Of a DNA stretch of 36,344 bases, positions 1-9,928 are shown one piece after another. The position numbers and the translations under genes are program-made. Every line of letters starts with the position of its first letter. The first letter of the stretch is position 1. The notes beneath the pieces are model-generated. The model saw only the letters and a list, made by a program, of their open reading frames with translations, ran no database searches and was not told where the DNA came from. Origin of the DNA: Fibrobacter sp. (GTDB lineage Bacteria > Fibrobacterota > Fibrobacteria > Fibrobacterales > Fibrobacteraceae); contig JAAYXQ010000027.1 of NCBI GenBank assembly GCA_012515825.1, positions 1-36,344 on the forward strand. Direction: 5' to 3'.

Positions 1-1
1 A

Positions 2-2341
2 ATCCATGGCGCTAGAAAACACAACTTGAAAAACTTTGATGTGACAATTCCAAGGCACCAACTTACAGTAATTACAGGAGTCTCGGGTTCTGGTAAATCG
101 AGCCTCGCTTTTCATACGCTTTTTGCCGAAGGCCAACGCCGTTTTGTAGAAACCTTAAGCGCTTATGCCCGTCGCTTTTTAGGGCGACTAGATCGCGGGC
201 ATATTGATTCTATCACAGGCCTTGCTCCTGCGATTGCGATAGATCAAGGGAGTTCGAGCCGTAGTCCGAGAAGTACCGTTGCGACGCTTACTGAAATTTA
301 TGATTACTTTAGAATTTTTTGGTCTAGATTAGGAATTCCTCATTGTATTCATTGTGGAAAGCCTCTTCATTCTTTTAGTGTCGCAGAAGTCTCTCATTTT
401 GCTCTTAAACATTTTAAGAATCAAATGGTGCATGTCTTATTGAGTGATCATCATTCTACTCATAAATTGGAGGCCATGCTTGAGAAAGGGTATAAGAAGA
501 AGATTTCAGAGAATAAAGAATATATTCAGATTGATCGCGTGATCGTCAATGAAAAAAATAAAAAACGATTAGTCGAAGCGATTGAAATCGCTTATAAAGA
601 AAATCAAGGGAAAGTGATTCTCGAAGAAGAATCAAATGAAAAACATGTATTCTCTTTGTTACCTGGTTGTAATTCATGCGACTGGTATTTTGAGCAAGAA
701 CTAAACCCTAAATTTTTTAGTTTTAATACCCATTGGGGCGCTTGTCCTCGTTGTTTGGGGCTAGGTGTCGATGATTCGTTCAAAACTTGTCCAGAATGTC
801 ATGGCATGCGACTAAAAAAAGAATTTTTGAATGTACGCATCGCCGAAAAAAATATCATGGAAGTTTCTTCGATGAGTATTTCAAAAGCAAGAGATTGGTT
901 TGCAGAGCAAATTTTTACTCAAGATAACGCTAAGATTGCAGACCCGTTATTAAAAGAAATTCTCGGCCGATTAGACTTTCTAAAAAATGTCGGGCTCGGT
1001 TACTTAGGGCTTTTTAGAACAGGCGATACCTTATCGGGAGGCGAAGCGCAACGTATTCGCTTGTCTAGCCAAATTGGTAGTGGTTTAGAGGGTGTTCTAT
1101 ACGTGCTCGATGAACCTACAGTGGGTTTACACCAAAATGATACTCAAAAACTTCTTTCCACACTGTATCAACTTAGAGATTTAGGCAACACCTTAGTCGT
1201 TGTAGAACATGATTTAGAAATGATGCGGGCAGCAGATCACATTATTGATATGGGCCCTGGCGCTGGAGAATATGGAGGAGAAATTGTTGCTGAAGGGTCT
1301 CCAAAAAAATTATCACAGAAAAACGCGCTAACTCTTTATCCAAGAAGTGAAACGGTTCGATATCTTACCTCAAAAACGCCTCTTCATAATCAAAACACGC
1401 CAAAGGTTCTTAGAGAGGAATCCTCTTTTTATGAGTTTAAGAATCTCTCTACTAATAATTTGAAAAATATAGACATACGGATTCCTAAAGGGAAAATTTC
1501 GGTTGTTTCAGGAGTTTCTGGTTCTGGCAAAAGTACTTTAGTGATGGATTGTATTTTACCTGAATTGAAAAAACAATTTGGGCCTAGAGGGCGTCGGCGA
1601 AGCTCTGTGGACGTCGTCGTTGTCGATCAATCTCCTTTATCAGGAACTCCGAGATCTACTCCTGCAAGTTATACGGGGGCTTTAGATCCAATTCGTCGGC
1701 TTTTTGCCAAAATGGAACAGTCTAAAATGAAGGGCTTTGATCTTGGCCGCTTTAGTTATAATGTGGCAAGAGGTCGCTGTCCTATTTGTGAAGGGCGTGG
1801 GTATATCTCCGTTGCGATGCACTTTTTATCCGATGTGTGGGAACTTTGTGAGGCTTGTGAGGGGAAGCGTTATAATCAAGAGACTCTATCCGTTCTTTTT
1901 AAGGGAAAAAACATTGCAGATGTCCTAGATCTTCGTATTGATGAAGCATGTGAGTTTTTCAAAGATCAGAAAAAAATAGTCTCCCTTCTAAAACCACTTT
2001 CTGAAGTTGGTCTTTCTTATTTAAGACTGGGGCAGTCGGTAACCACTCTTTCAGGAGGCGAAGCTCAGCGTATGAAATTAGCCGCTGAACTTTCTGTAAA
2101 CGAAGAAAAAGAAACCGTATATTTATTTGATGAACCTACCACAGGACTTCATTTAAAAGATATTCAGGTTCTTTGGGATATGTTTAGACGCCTTTCTGAC
2201 CGTGGACACACCGTAGTGATTATTGAACATCATCCAGAAATCATTCGTTTAGCCGATTGGAACATCGAATTGGGGCCAGAAGGCGGGGATTTAGGTGGTT
2301 TTTTACTATTTCAAGGTTTTTTTAAACACAAAGCGACTTAA
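2..2341 (+). CDS. uvrA: UvrA-family excinuclease ABC subunit A-like ATPase, 5' truncated by window edge
   Basis: The frame is open upstream of the listed TTG start (IHGARKHN-LKNFDV). Two Walker A motifs (GVSGSGKSSLAF, GVSGSGKSTLV), two LSGGEAQR signatures, UvrA zinc motifs (CNSC...CPRC, CPIC...CEAC) and FLSDVWELCEACEGKRYN. Shorter than canonical UvrA. Confidence 0.93.
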   Translation: MHGARKHNLKNFDVTIPRHQLTVITGVSGSGKSSLAFHTLFAEGQRRFVETLSAYARRFLGRLDRGHIDSITGLAPAIAIDQGSSSRSPRSTVATLTEIYDYFRIFWSRLGIPHCIHCGKPLHSFSVAEVSHFALKHFKNQMVHVLLSDHHSTHKLEAMLEKGYKKKISENKEYIQIDRVIVNEKNKKRLVEAIEIAYKENQGKVILEEESNEKHVFSLLPGCNSCDWYFEQELNPKFFSFNTHWGACPRCLGLGVDDSFKTCPECHGMRLKKEFLNVRIAEKNIMEVSSMSISKARDWFAEQIFTQDNAKIADPLLKEILGRLDFLKNVGLGYLGLFRTGDTLSGGEAQRIRLSSQIGSGLEGVLYVLDEPTVGLHQNDTQKLLSTLYQLRDLGNTLVVVEHDLEMMRAADHIIDMGPGAGEYGGEIVAEGSPKKLSQKNALTLYPRSETVRYLTSKTPLHNQNTPKVLREESSFYEFKNLSTNNLKNIDIRIPKGKISVVSGVSGSGKSTLVMDCILPELKKQFGPRGRRRSSVDVVVVDQSPLSGTPRSTPASYTGALDPIRRLFAKMEQSKMKGFDLGRFSYNVARGRCPICEGRGYISVAMHFLSDVWELCEACEGKRYNQETLSVLFKGKNIADVLDLRIDEACEFFKDQKKIVSLLKPLSEVGLSYLRLGQSVTTLSGGEAQRMKLAAELSVNEEKETVYLFDEPTTGLHLKDIQVLWDMFRRLSDRGHTVVIIEHHPEIIRLADWNIELGPEGGDLGGFLLFQGFFKHKAT

Positions 2342-2386
2342 AGAAAAGTATTTTTTCTTTAATATGATTGGTATTTTGGAGGCTTT

Positions 2387-4726
2387 ATGAACATAAACGT
2401 GCTAATCACATGTTTAGGTCTTTTGGTGGGTATTTCTGTACATGCAACCACAGATAAGCATTTTATTATTCCTAAAGAGCAGTTTCGTGAAGGAGTGCTC
2501 ATAAAGAATGATAAATCTTGCTTAGCACAAGAGGGAAAAAGCCTTCTTTCATCAATTCCCAAATTCCCTCTTGAAAGCAATACGCTCTATTGGCGTCATA
2601 AGGACAATCCTCGTGAGTACAATTGGTTTTTTGGAACCACTCGCATTGATTGCTTTGGAAAATTAAAAGCTTTTAATTTGAAAAAAAATAATCTGACTGC
2701 TTTTGAAGCAAGTTATATGCGCTTTTATGGAACAGCGAGAGCTAAGTCATATCAAGATGAAGCCGATCTCTATTTTGATTCAGAGTACTTATATTCACAA
2801 CGTGTTTCTACTCTATATTATATGAGTAATGGAAAGCTTAAAAAATTAGAGTCAGAACCATTACCAGGTGTACTCAAGGTAGAAACAACTCTTTCCGATT
2901 ATTCCTTTATTGTTGATGGTTATAATTATGGGCCTGCCAAAAAAATATTTCCTTTGTCTCCAGGTTTATTTTATGGTACACTAGTGGCTAATGGTTATCT
3001 TCCTTATGTAGAAGGAGCCCTAATTGTATCAGGAAAAGAAACTATCTTAAAACCAACATGGGTTGGTATTTTTAAGAATCATAAAAAAATTCCAACTTCA
3101 ATAACAGAAGAAAAAATAAAGAGTACAGCTTCTTTAGAAGAAGTTGAAGCTTTATATGACGTATTTATAGAAGAGCTTCATCAACTTCCAGGAGAGGTCT
3201 TTGTTGATCGATTTGATTCTGTTTATCCTAAACCAAAGCAGTTCTTTTTCCGATTGGATGATTCAGAGATTTATAATAAGTACTTGGAACTTTTCAAAAT
3301 ACAGAGAGAGCAAGCGAAGGTATTATGGAATGAGTCCAAGCTAACTGTTGTAAAAGCTTCTTATGAAGCATTGCGTTCTAAACTAGATAGTTTAGAACAG
3401 TTGCCTTTACGTATCATGTTATTTCCAGATTCCTCGCGTGTATTCTTAAATCCAGTTAGTGCAAAGCCCGTTGATTCAATAAATGTACAGTCTGTTGACT
3501 CAGTTGCCTTAAAATTAGACACTGCAGATTCGCTACAACAAGAGAAAAATGATTCCTCTATATCTGCAAAACGTCCTTTGAAAAAAGAAATAGAATTGGT
3601 TTTTAAAGGGCCAAAAAATCGATTTGATGTGATTTGGAGAGGACCTATTCCTTTAGTTTTTGGTGATTCTTTAGTTTCTTTTCTGAATAGAAGGGACCCT
3701 TCACTTAAAGTATTTTTAAGTTTAACAGAGAATAAACCCTTATGGATACAAGAAGAAGGCTTAGTTAAGAGTCGTCATCATTACCGTTATATTCAAATTG
3801 ATTTTGAATATATGGATGTCACCTATCCTGGTTCTGGTGCTTTTATTTTACCTCCTTATATTGCTTCAAATCAAGAAGTACAGGATTGGTTACTTCACAA
3901 AGATATGGTTGTTCCACCAGATTCTTTATTTAAGGATTCCATTATTCCTGTAAAGCCAGTAGAGAAAAAAGTAGAACCAATTGTAGAGCCACAAGACGAA
4001 GAACCTGAACTAGTTAAGGAAGACGTGAATGAAAGACTTGTGAAGGATTCAAAAAAAGGCGATTATATAAAGATCGATTCAGCATCTTTTATTTTTAAGG
4101 AAATGGTTGTTTACCTTTCTCCATATTCTATCAATGCTACAGAAATAACACAAGGTCATTTTGCTCGTATTATGGCTACTCTCGATTCTACGGAGATGAT
4201 CGAAAATCATTCTTCTTTTAAGGATCCAGATAAACCAGTACAAAACATCACCTGGCTAGATGCAAAAAAATTCTGTGAGATTTTAGGTGGTTCATTACCT
4301 ACTGAAGCTCAGTGGGAATATGCGGCACGTACTGGTGGAATACAAAAGAATATATGGATGACAGATAAAGATCCAAAACCTGAAACGTATGCCATCTATA
4401 AAGACAATTCTTATAAGAAAAAGAAGAAAGATCCTTTATATGGCCCTCAGAAGGTGGGATCTAAAAAAGCGAATAAATGGGGACTCTACGATGTTCATGG
4501 AAACGTTGCAGAATGGGTCCTTGACAAATACACCATACTTCCTTATAAAAAAGGAAAGTCAAATCCTAAAGGTCCTCGATTTGGATCTTCTAAAGTAATC
4601 AAGGGCGGGTCTTGGAAAACGAAAGAAAAAAACTTAGACTTGAAAGCACAAGACAGAGAAGATCCTCGCTTCTGGGCAGATGATCTTGGCTTCCGTTGTG
4701 CATACCCTAGACAAAAAGGATTGTAA
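2387..4726 (+). CDS. Exported protein with C-terminal FGE-sulfatase/SUMF1-fold domain
   Basis: N-terminal signal peptide (MNINVLITCLGLLVGISVHA). C-terminal motifs LPTEAQWEYAARTGG, GLYDVHGNVAEWV, VIKGGSW and DDLGFRCAYP. Confidence 0.85.
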   Translation: MNINVLITCLGLLVGISVHATTDKHFIIPKEQFREGVLIKNDKSCLAQEGKSLLSSIPKFPLESNTLYWRHKDNPREYNWFFGTTRIDCFGKLKAFNLKKNNLTAFEASYMRFYGTARAKSYQDEADLYFDSEYLYSQRVSTLYYMSNGKLKKLESEPLPGVLKVETTLSDYSFIVDGYNYGPAKKIFPLSPGLFYGTLVANGYLPYVEGALIVSGKETILKPTWVGIFKNHKKIPTSITEEKIKSTASLEEVEALYDVFIEELHQLPGEVFVDRFDSVYPKPKQFFFRLDDSEIYNKYLELFKIQREQAKVLWNESKLTVVKASYEALRSKLDSLEQLPLRIMLFPDSSRVFLNPVSAKPVDSINVQSVDSVALKLDTADSLQQEKNDSSISAKRPLKKEIELVFKGPKNRFDVIWRGPIPLVFGDSLVSFLNRRDPSLKVFLSLTENKPLWIQEEGLVKSRHHYRYIQIDFEYMDVTYPGSGAFILPPYIASNQEVQDWLLHKDMVVPPDSLFKDSIIPVKPVEKKVEPIVEPQDEEPELVKEDVNERLVKDSKKGDYIKIDSASFIFKEMVVYLSPYSINATEITQGHFARIMATLDSTEMIENHSSFKDPDKPVQNITWLDAKKFCEILGGSLPTEAQWEYAARTGGIQKNIWMTDKDPKPETYAIYKDNSYKKKKKDPLYGPQKVGSKKANKWGLYDVHGNVAEWVLDKYTILPYKKGKSNPKGPRFGSSKVIKGGSWKTKEKNLDLKAQDREDPRFWADDLGFRCAYPRQKGL

Positions 4727-5254
4727 ATGATTCAGAAAGACGAACAGCATTTTCAAAAGTGGATTTCTTTACCTTTTGCACTTGCTTTAGTTGGTTTTCT
4801 TTTCCCTCTTCTTACTTTTTCTTGTTCAGAAAAAGTGATTGCTGAACCTAATGCTTATGAATTAGCAATAGGGTTAGATTTAGAAAAAGAATTAGGAGAA
4901 GAAGAAAAACAAGTTGTTGAAAATATGAAAAAGGAAAATCCAAAGGCTTTTGAAAAAGATCCTTTGCAATTACAGTCAATGCCTGTTCTTTATGGTATTA
5001 TGGCTGCGATTTTAATTGCGGGAGGTTTTGCTTTTATTAGTCCTGTGGGCTCTCTTGTCTTAGGAATAGCTTCTTTAACAGGGCTTTGGTTTTTTATTTA
5101 TCGGCTAACGGATCTTGTAAAACAAAGTCAATTCAGCTTTATTACAGTTGAGCCTCATGTAGGAGCATACTGTGTAAGTATGCTCTTAATTATCGGCATC
5201 TCAATAAGTATCGCCTTTTTAATTCGGCCATTACTACATAAAAATAAGAAGTGA
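4727..5254 (+). CDS. Small integral membrane protein of unknown function
   Basis: Starts directly after the previous stop codon. Several hydrophobic segments; no family recognised. Confidence 0.7.
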   Translation: MIQKDEQHFQKWISLPFALALVGFLFPLLTFSCSEKVIAEPNAYELAIGLDLEKELGEEEKQVVENMKKENPKAFEKDPLQLQSMPVLYGIMAAILIAGGFAFISPVGSLVLGIASLTGLWFFIYRLTDLVKQSQFSFITVEPHVGAYCVSMLLIIGISISIAFLIRPLLHKNKK

Positions 5255-5331
5255 ATTAAAACCACCATTTAAAATAGTGTGCAAAACGCATGGCGTGTTT
5301 GCTTGCCATGAATGAATTTTTAGAGGCGCTC

Positions 5332-6429
5332 TTAAACATTAAATAAGAAGTACATAATATCACCGTCTTGTACTTCGTATTCTTTTCCTTCGGTACGAAC
5401 TAATCCAGCTTCTTTAGCTGCATTCCATGAACCGTGTTTTTCGAAATCGGCAAATGAAAGAGTTTCTGCTCGAATAAAGCCTCTTTCAAAATCAGTATGA
5501 ATAACACCAGCACATGCAGGTGCTTTCCAGCCAGCCTGAAAAGTCCATGCTCGGACTTCTTTTTCTCCAGCAGTAAAATAAGTTCTTAAGCCAAGTAAAG
5601 AATAACCTTTTCGAATAACGGCATCTAGGCCAGATTCAGTCATCCCTAGTTCTTTCAAAAATTCTTGTTTGTCTTCAGGTTCCATTGCAGACAATTCTTC
5701 TTCGATTTTTCCACAGAGAATCACAACAGAACTGCCCTGCTTTTCAGCATACTCTCGAAGAGTATCCACATAAGCGTTGCCCGTTAGCATATCTTGATCG
5801 TTCACATTAGCGCAATAAAAAATAGGCTTTGCAGTTAAAAGAGCTAAGTCAGAGACGACTTCGTCTAAGACTTCATCTTCGCCTAAAAGACGTCTTGCAG
5901 GAATCCCTTCGGACATGGCATTTTTAAGCTTTTCACATGCTTCTAAACGAAGCTTTGAAGCAGGGGTACCAACTCTTGCATTTTTAGCTTCAGTCACTAG
6001 GCGCTTTTCTAAAGAATCCATGTCTTTTAATAAAAGCTCTGTTTCGATGATTTCTACGTCACGTAAAGGATCTACGTTACCGTGGACGTGAACAATATTT
6101 TCATCATCAAAACAACGCACCACTTCCATGATCGCTTCACATTCACGAATATGCGTTAAAAATTGATTTCCTAGTCCTTCGCCTTGACTAGCTCCTTTCA
6201 CGAGGCCAGCAATATCCACAAATTGGGTCACTGTAGGGACAATGGCGCGAGGTTTGTAGCTTGCCACTAATTTTTCAAAACGTAAATCAGGCACATTTAC
6301 CATGCCTACGTTTGGATCAATAGTACAAAAGGGATAATTCGCTGATTCAGCGCCAGCGTTGGTGATGGCGTTAAAAATAGTGCTCTTACCCACGTTTGGA
6401 AGCCCAACAATACCGCATTTAAAACCCAT
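5332..6429 (-). CDS. ychF: YchF/OLA1-family redox-regulated ATPase
   Basis: MGFKCGIVGLPNVGKSTIFNAIT, NYPFCTIDPNVG, DIAGLVKGASQGEGLGNQFL and C-terminal TGS-like domain. Start moved to the internal ATG at 6429, which matches the family N-terminus. Confidence 0.96.
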   Translation of the reverse strand: MGFKCGIVGLPNVGKSTIFNAITNAGAESANYPFCTIDPNVGMVNVPDLRFEKLVASYKPRAIVPTVTQFVDIAGLVKGASQGEGLGNQFLTHIRECEAIMEVVRCFDDENIVHVHGNVDPLRDVEIIETELLLKDMDSLEKRLVTEAKNARVGTPASKLRLEACEKLKNAMSEGIPARRLLGEDEVLDEVVSDLALLTAKPIFYCANVNDQDMLTGNAYVDTLREYAEKQGSSVVILCGKIEEELSAMEPEDKQEFLKELGMTESGLDAVIRKGYSLLGLRTYFTAGEKEVRAWTFQAGWKAPACAGVIHTDFERGFIRAETLSFADFEKHGSWNAAKEAGLVRTEGKEYEVQDGDIMYFLFNV

Positions 6430-6562
6430 GATGTCTCCAAAAAACAAAAAACAACGTGGCAAATTTAGTTCTTTTTATAAAATGAAGAACGGTTCCTTGT
6501 TGAATTAGGACTCTTTTTTGAAAAAAAGAAGTATTTTGATTGAAATTTAATTACCATTTTAA

Positions 6563-7378
6563 ATGATGAAAAAAATAATCTTAATCCTATCTGTGAGCTT
6601 CCTAATTTTTTCCTGTAGTTCTACAGGATCGAATAGCTCGATGAAAGAAGAACCATGTGCTGATTGTGGCAAACGAGGCGAAATAGAACTAGAAGTACAT
6701 TCTTCGTTTTATTACAGAGAATGGAATCCTGTGGCTTATCAGAAATGGGATTCCACTGCTGTGATCGGAGTTCTTCCAGCTCAGGTCATTGACGCCATTG
6801 CCCCAGAAAATTGTTCTTTTTGCCATACGTTTAGTGCCGATGCTTTAGATTTTGACTTAGCTAGAGTGGAAGATTCCCTTTTTGCAAAAGCTTATCCAAA
6901 AATGCCTCGTGAACTCATGTTTCCAGGAGCTCGTTTACCTGATGAAGATTCCACTTGGATTGCCCAGTGGATGGCGCGGTTTGTAGAAACTCCTTGGGCA
7001 GAAGGGAAGGTTTTAAAAGATCCTTCTCCATGGCAGGAACGATTAGGCATAGAACAGTCTTTTCAAAGATTAGTGACTGATTCCTTAAAAAATCTTTTAA
7101 CGCAAATTTCTTTGAAATACAACGTACGTTATCTTTCAGTCCCTATTTTATTAAAGGTGGAAATATTACCTAAGGCTGGAAAGAAGGGCGGATTTTCTTG
7201 GAAAAGCATATGGAGTCTTTGGGATGCTCGTTACGGAGAACTTGCTTTTTTAACATATGTTGAATTTATTGCAGAGACAAAAACGCGAGTTGCTCCAGAT
7301 CGTTATTGGGCTGAACCTTTTGCACCCTATTTATGGCGTATGTTAAAAACTCACCCCTCAGAAATTGAAAACCATTGA
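6563..7378 (+). CDS. Putative lipoprotein with one CXXCH motif
   Basis: Lipobox (VSFLIFSCSS), CADCG, and CSFCH followed by a downstream KMPRELMFP segment. ATG at 6566 is an alternative start. Confidence 0.75.
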   Translation: MMKKIILILSVSFLIFSCSSTGSNSSMKEEPCADCGKRGEIELEVHSSFYYREWNPVAYQKWDSTAVIGVLPAQVIDAIAPENCSFCHTFSADALDFDLARVEDSLFAKAYPKMPRELMFPGARLPDEDSTWIAQWMARFVETPWAEGKVLKDPSPWQERLGIEQSFQRLVTDSLKNLLTQISLKYNVRYLSVPILLKVEILPKAGKKGGFSWKSIWSLWDARYGELAFLTYVEFIAETKTRVAPDRYWAEPFAPYLWRMLKTHPSEIENH

Positions 7379-7393
7379 TTTATATTTAGGCTT

Positions 7394-8251
7394 ATGAATA
7401 CTCCATTTTACATTTTTATGCTTTTGCTTCCTAAAAGCCTTGTTTCGCAAGTGTTTGGAATTTTTACTCGTTTGCGTCTCCCTGGGATTAGTGCTAAAGC
7501 GCGGGATTGGTTTGCTTCTCATTACCAGTTGAATGAGGAAGAATCAGAAAAGCCTTTTTCTGAATACCCAAACATTGCCACTCTTTTTATTCGTCATTTA
7601 AAAAAAGGTGCTCGTCCAATTGATCCTTCTGCAGAAGTCGTTAGCCCTGTCGATGGCGTTCTTTCTCAGACGGGTGTTTTTGACAACAATTCTCAAGAGA
7701 TGATTCAAGCTAAAGGAAAAAACTATGATTTAGCCTCTCTTTTGCGAAGTGAAGAAATGGCCAAAGATTTTGAAGGTGGTTTTTGGGCTACTATTTATTT
7801 AGCTCCTTTTAATTACCACCGAATTCATACACCTGTTTCTGGTTCTATCGTTTCTGCTCATTACTGCCCTGGGCGATTGTGGCCAGTGAATCTAGGAAGT
7901 GTAGAACGAGTTGAAGGTTTGTTCGCTATTAATGAACGATTAACGACAAGAATCAAAATGGCCGATGGGGCTGAAATGCTAGTTGTTAAAGTGGGAGCTA
8001 CAAACGTAGGGCGAATTGCCTTAAGTTATAAGGAAGATTGGATTACGAATTCTTCAAAACTCACACGTCAAAATCCTCGCTTAGATTGGTTTGCGACTTC
8101 TCCTATTGCTATAGAAAAGGGTTCTGAAATGGCTCGTTTCGAGATGGGAAGTACTGTGATTTTAATCGGGAATAAAAAATTAAGAGATCGTCAGCCAGAT
8201 CTATTTAAATCAAAATTAAATCAAGCGGTTCAAGTGGGTCAGAGTTTATAA
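7394..8251 (+). CDS. psd: Phosphatidylserine decarboxylase
   Basis: VVSPVDG, FNYHRIHTPVSG, KVGATNVGRI and the C-terminal pyruvoyl-forming motif region FEMGSTVI. Confidence 0.93.
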   Translation: MNTPFYIFMLLLPKSLVSQVFGIFTRLRLPGISAKARDWFASHYQLNEEESEKPFSEYPNIATLFIRHLKKGARPIDPSAEVVSPVDGVLSQTGVFDNNSQEMIQAKGKNYDLASLLRSEEMAKDFEGGFWATIYLAPFNYHRIHTPVSGSIVSAHYCPGRLWPVNLGSVERVEGLFAINERLTTRIKMADGAEMLVVKVGATNVGRIALSYKEDWITNSSKLTRQNPRLDWFATSPIAIEKGSEMARFEMGSTVILIGNKKLRDRQPDLFKSKLNQAVQVGQSL

Positions 8252-9072
8252 TGTCTAAACAGGGATTACGCTTTGCTAGAGAAAATCCCCATATCGTTGA
8301 GGCTGCACGCTCTTTTATTTTAGAGTTTGATTCTGTACCAGACCCAGTTGTAAAAGTGGCTTCATTAGCGGAAGACGAAAACTCTCAAATCGCTTGGGTT
8401 TTACTTGGCAGTGTTATATTTCAAAACTTATCTTTTTTTCAAATGGCCTCAGTTTTAGAGGCTCTGTTTAATGCTTTTCCGAATAAAAAATTATGGGAAA
8501 CTCCTGTGCCTAAAGCTTCTGATATAAAAGCAGTAGTTCAAAAAGCATTAAAAAAAGAATCATGGGCTTTGTTAGATCATGCCCCAGGTATGTTTTGGAG
8601 TGTTGGCTTTTTTATCCGTCGCCATTTTCCCTTAAACATTTGGTTAACTTCGCGAAATGAAGCAGAAATATGGCGAGATCTCGGTGAAATATATTTTATG
8701 GGGAAAAAGAATATAAGGCCTAAAGTCATGTCTGCGATTCATCGATTAAAAAGTAATAGTCCATTAGGATTAGGTCTTACTATTCGAGAGGGAAAATCTA
8801 AGTTACCTTTTCCTATTTCAATGGGAAGCCGCCGTTTTATGGGGTTTATTGGTCCTGGAAAAGAGGACGATTTCGCAAACTGGACTCCAGAAAAAAAAAT
8901 AATAGAAGTGAACGATTTTTATAAAATACTATCTCCAATGGCGATAGATAAAGCAGCTCATGGGCTAAGTTTTTTTCTTGAACCAGGAGAAAAAGATTTT
9001 CTTTGTCGTGAACAGATAAAGTCTTGTGAAAAATGTCCTCTTTATAGTGAATGCTCTTATGGGAGGCCTTAG
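8251..9072 (+). CDS. Uncharacterised protein with C-terminal Cys-X6-Cys-X2-Cys-X5-Cys signature; putative divergent HhH-GPD relative
   Basis: CREQIKSCEKCPLYSEC has the spacing of the endonuclease III/MutY [4Fe-4S] loop. Overlaps the psd stop by 1 nt. Confidence 0.7.
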   Translation: MSKQGLRFARENPHIVEAARSFILEFDSVPDPVVKVASLAEDENSQIAWVLLGSVIFQNLSFFQMASVLEALFNAFPNKKLWETPVPKASDIKAVVQKALKKESWALLDHAPGMFWSVGFFIRRHFPLNIWLTSRNEAEIWRDLGEIYFMGKKNIRPKVMSAIHRLKSNSPLGLGLTIREGKSKLPFPISMGSRRFMGFIGPGKEDDFANWTPEKKIIEVNDFYKILSPMAIDKAAHGLSFFLEPGEKDFLCREQIKSCEKCPLYSECSYGRP

Positions 9073-9076
9073 TTTA

Positions 9077-9898
9077 ATGAATCGATTGGCTTTGATTAGC
9101 ATGGTGCTTTCTTTTATTATTGCGTGTTCTGATGAAGGCATTCCTTTACGTTCTGTTTCTTTTGATTCGATTGTCTATCAAAATCATAAACATGAATCAG
9201 CAAAATGGGTTAAACAAGATTCTTCAAAATGGCATTTGCTAGAAGAGATTCATTTACTGTATAAAATGGATTTAGATGACTCTCTATGGGTTTCTATTCT
9301 TGAATTTGAAAACGATGCCTTTGCTCTTGCTTATTACATTAATAGTGGGCGCTTTCAAGGGGCTCTTCCTGTTGTAAAAGGTCCTTTATTAGAACAGAGT
9401 ATTCGTTCGGGACGTTGGCTTTTTATTTTTAGACACAAACGTTTTTACCCTCATGATAGGCGCCTTTTAGAAGAATATGTACAACAGTTTCCAGGGTATC
9501 GTGGCGGGCTTCCTCAAGAATTTCTAAGTCTTCCTTTTGAAAATAGAGAGCCAGGGAAAACCTCTGTTCAGATCGATCTATTTCATGGAGAAAAAATCTC
9601 TTTTCCGATGTTTGTGCAGCGTTATCGAAACGCGGATGTCTATTGGAGTGTAGCGAGAAGCTTTGAATCAGTTGATAACGAAGATTGGCTTAAGTGGGTC
9701 GATTCTATTTCAAAAAAGAAAGAAAAGGTTTCTTATACAGAATCTATTCTAAAATTTGATAGTGGCCATGGAACTCGGGCTATGGCGACTCGGTTAGGTG
9801 GGGGACGAGTCGTTTGCGTATGGGGCCCGTTGGATTCAAAAAAGCTAGAAACCTTGTTTTTTGAAATTAGTGAACGAGTTTATTCAGCAAAATACTAA
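9077..9898 (+). CDS. Putative lipoprotein of unknown function
   Basis: MNRLALISMVLSFIIACSDEG lipobox-like N-terminus. ATG at 9077 preferred over 9026, which would overlap the upstream gene by 47 nt. Confidence 0.65.
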   Translation: MNRLALISMVLSFIIACSDEGIPLRSVSFDSIVYQNHKHESAKWVKQDSSKWHLLEEIHLLYKMDLDDSLWVSILEFENDAFALAYYINSGRFQGALPVVKGPLLEQSIRSGRWLFIFRHKRFYPHDRRLLEEYVQQFPGYRGGLPQEFLSLPFENREPGKTSVQIDLFHGEKISFPMFVQRYRNADVYWSVARSFESVDNEDWLKWVDSISKKKEKVSYTESILKFDSGHGTRAMATRLGGGRVVCVWGPLDSKKLETLFFEISERVYSAKY

Positions 9899-9928
9899 TC
9901 TTGCTTATAAAAATGTTATATTATAAAC

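Noticed and set aside
5281-5302. Hairpin gcaaaacgc-atg-gcgtgtttgc as a terminator between convergent genes
   Set aside because: Has a bulge and no T-tract; not strong enough to list.
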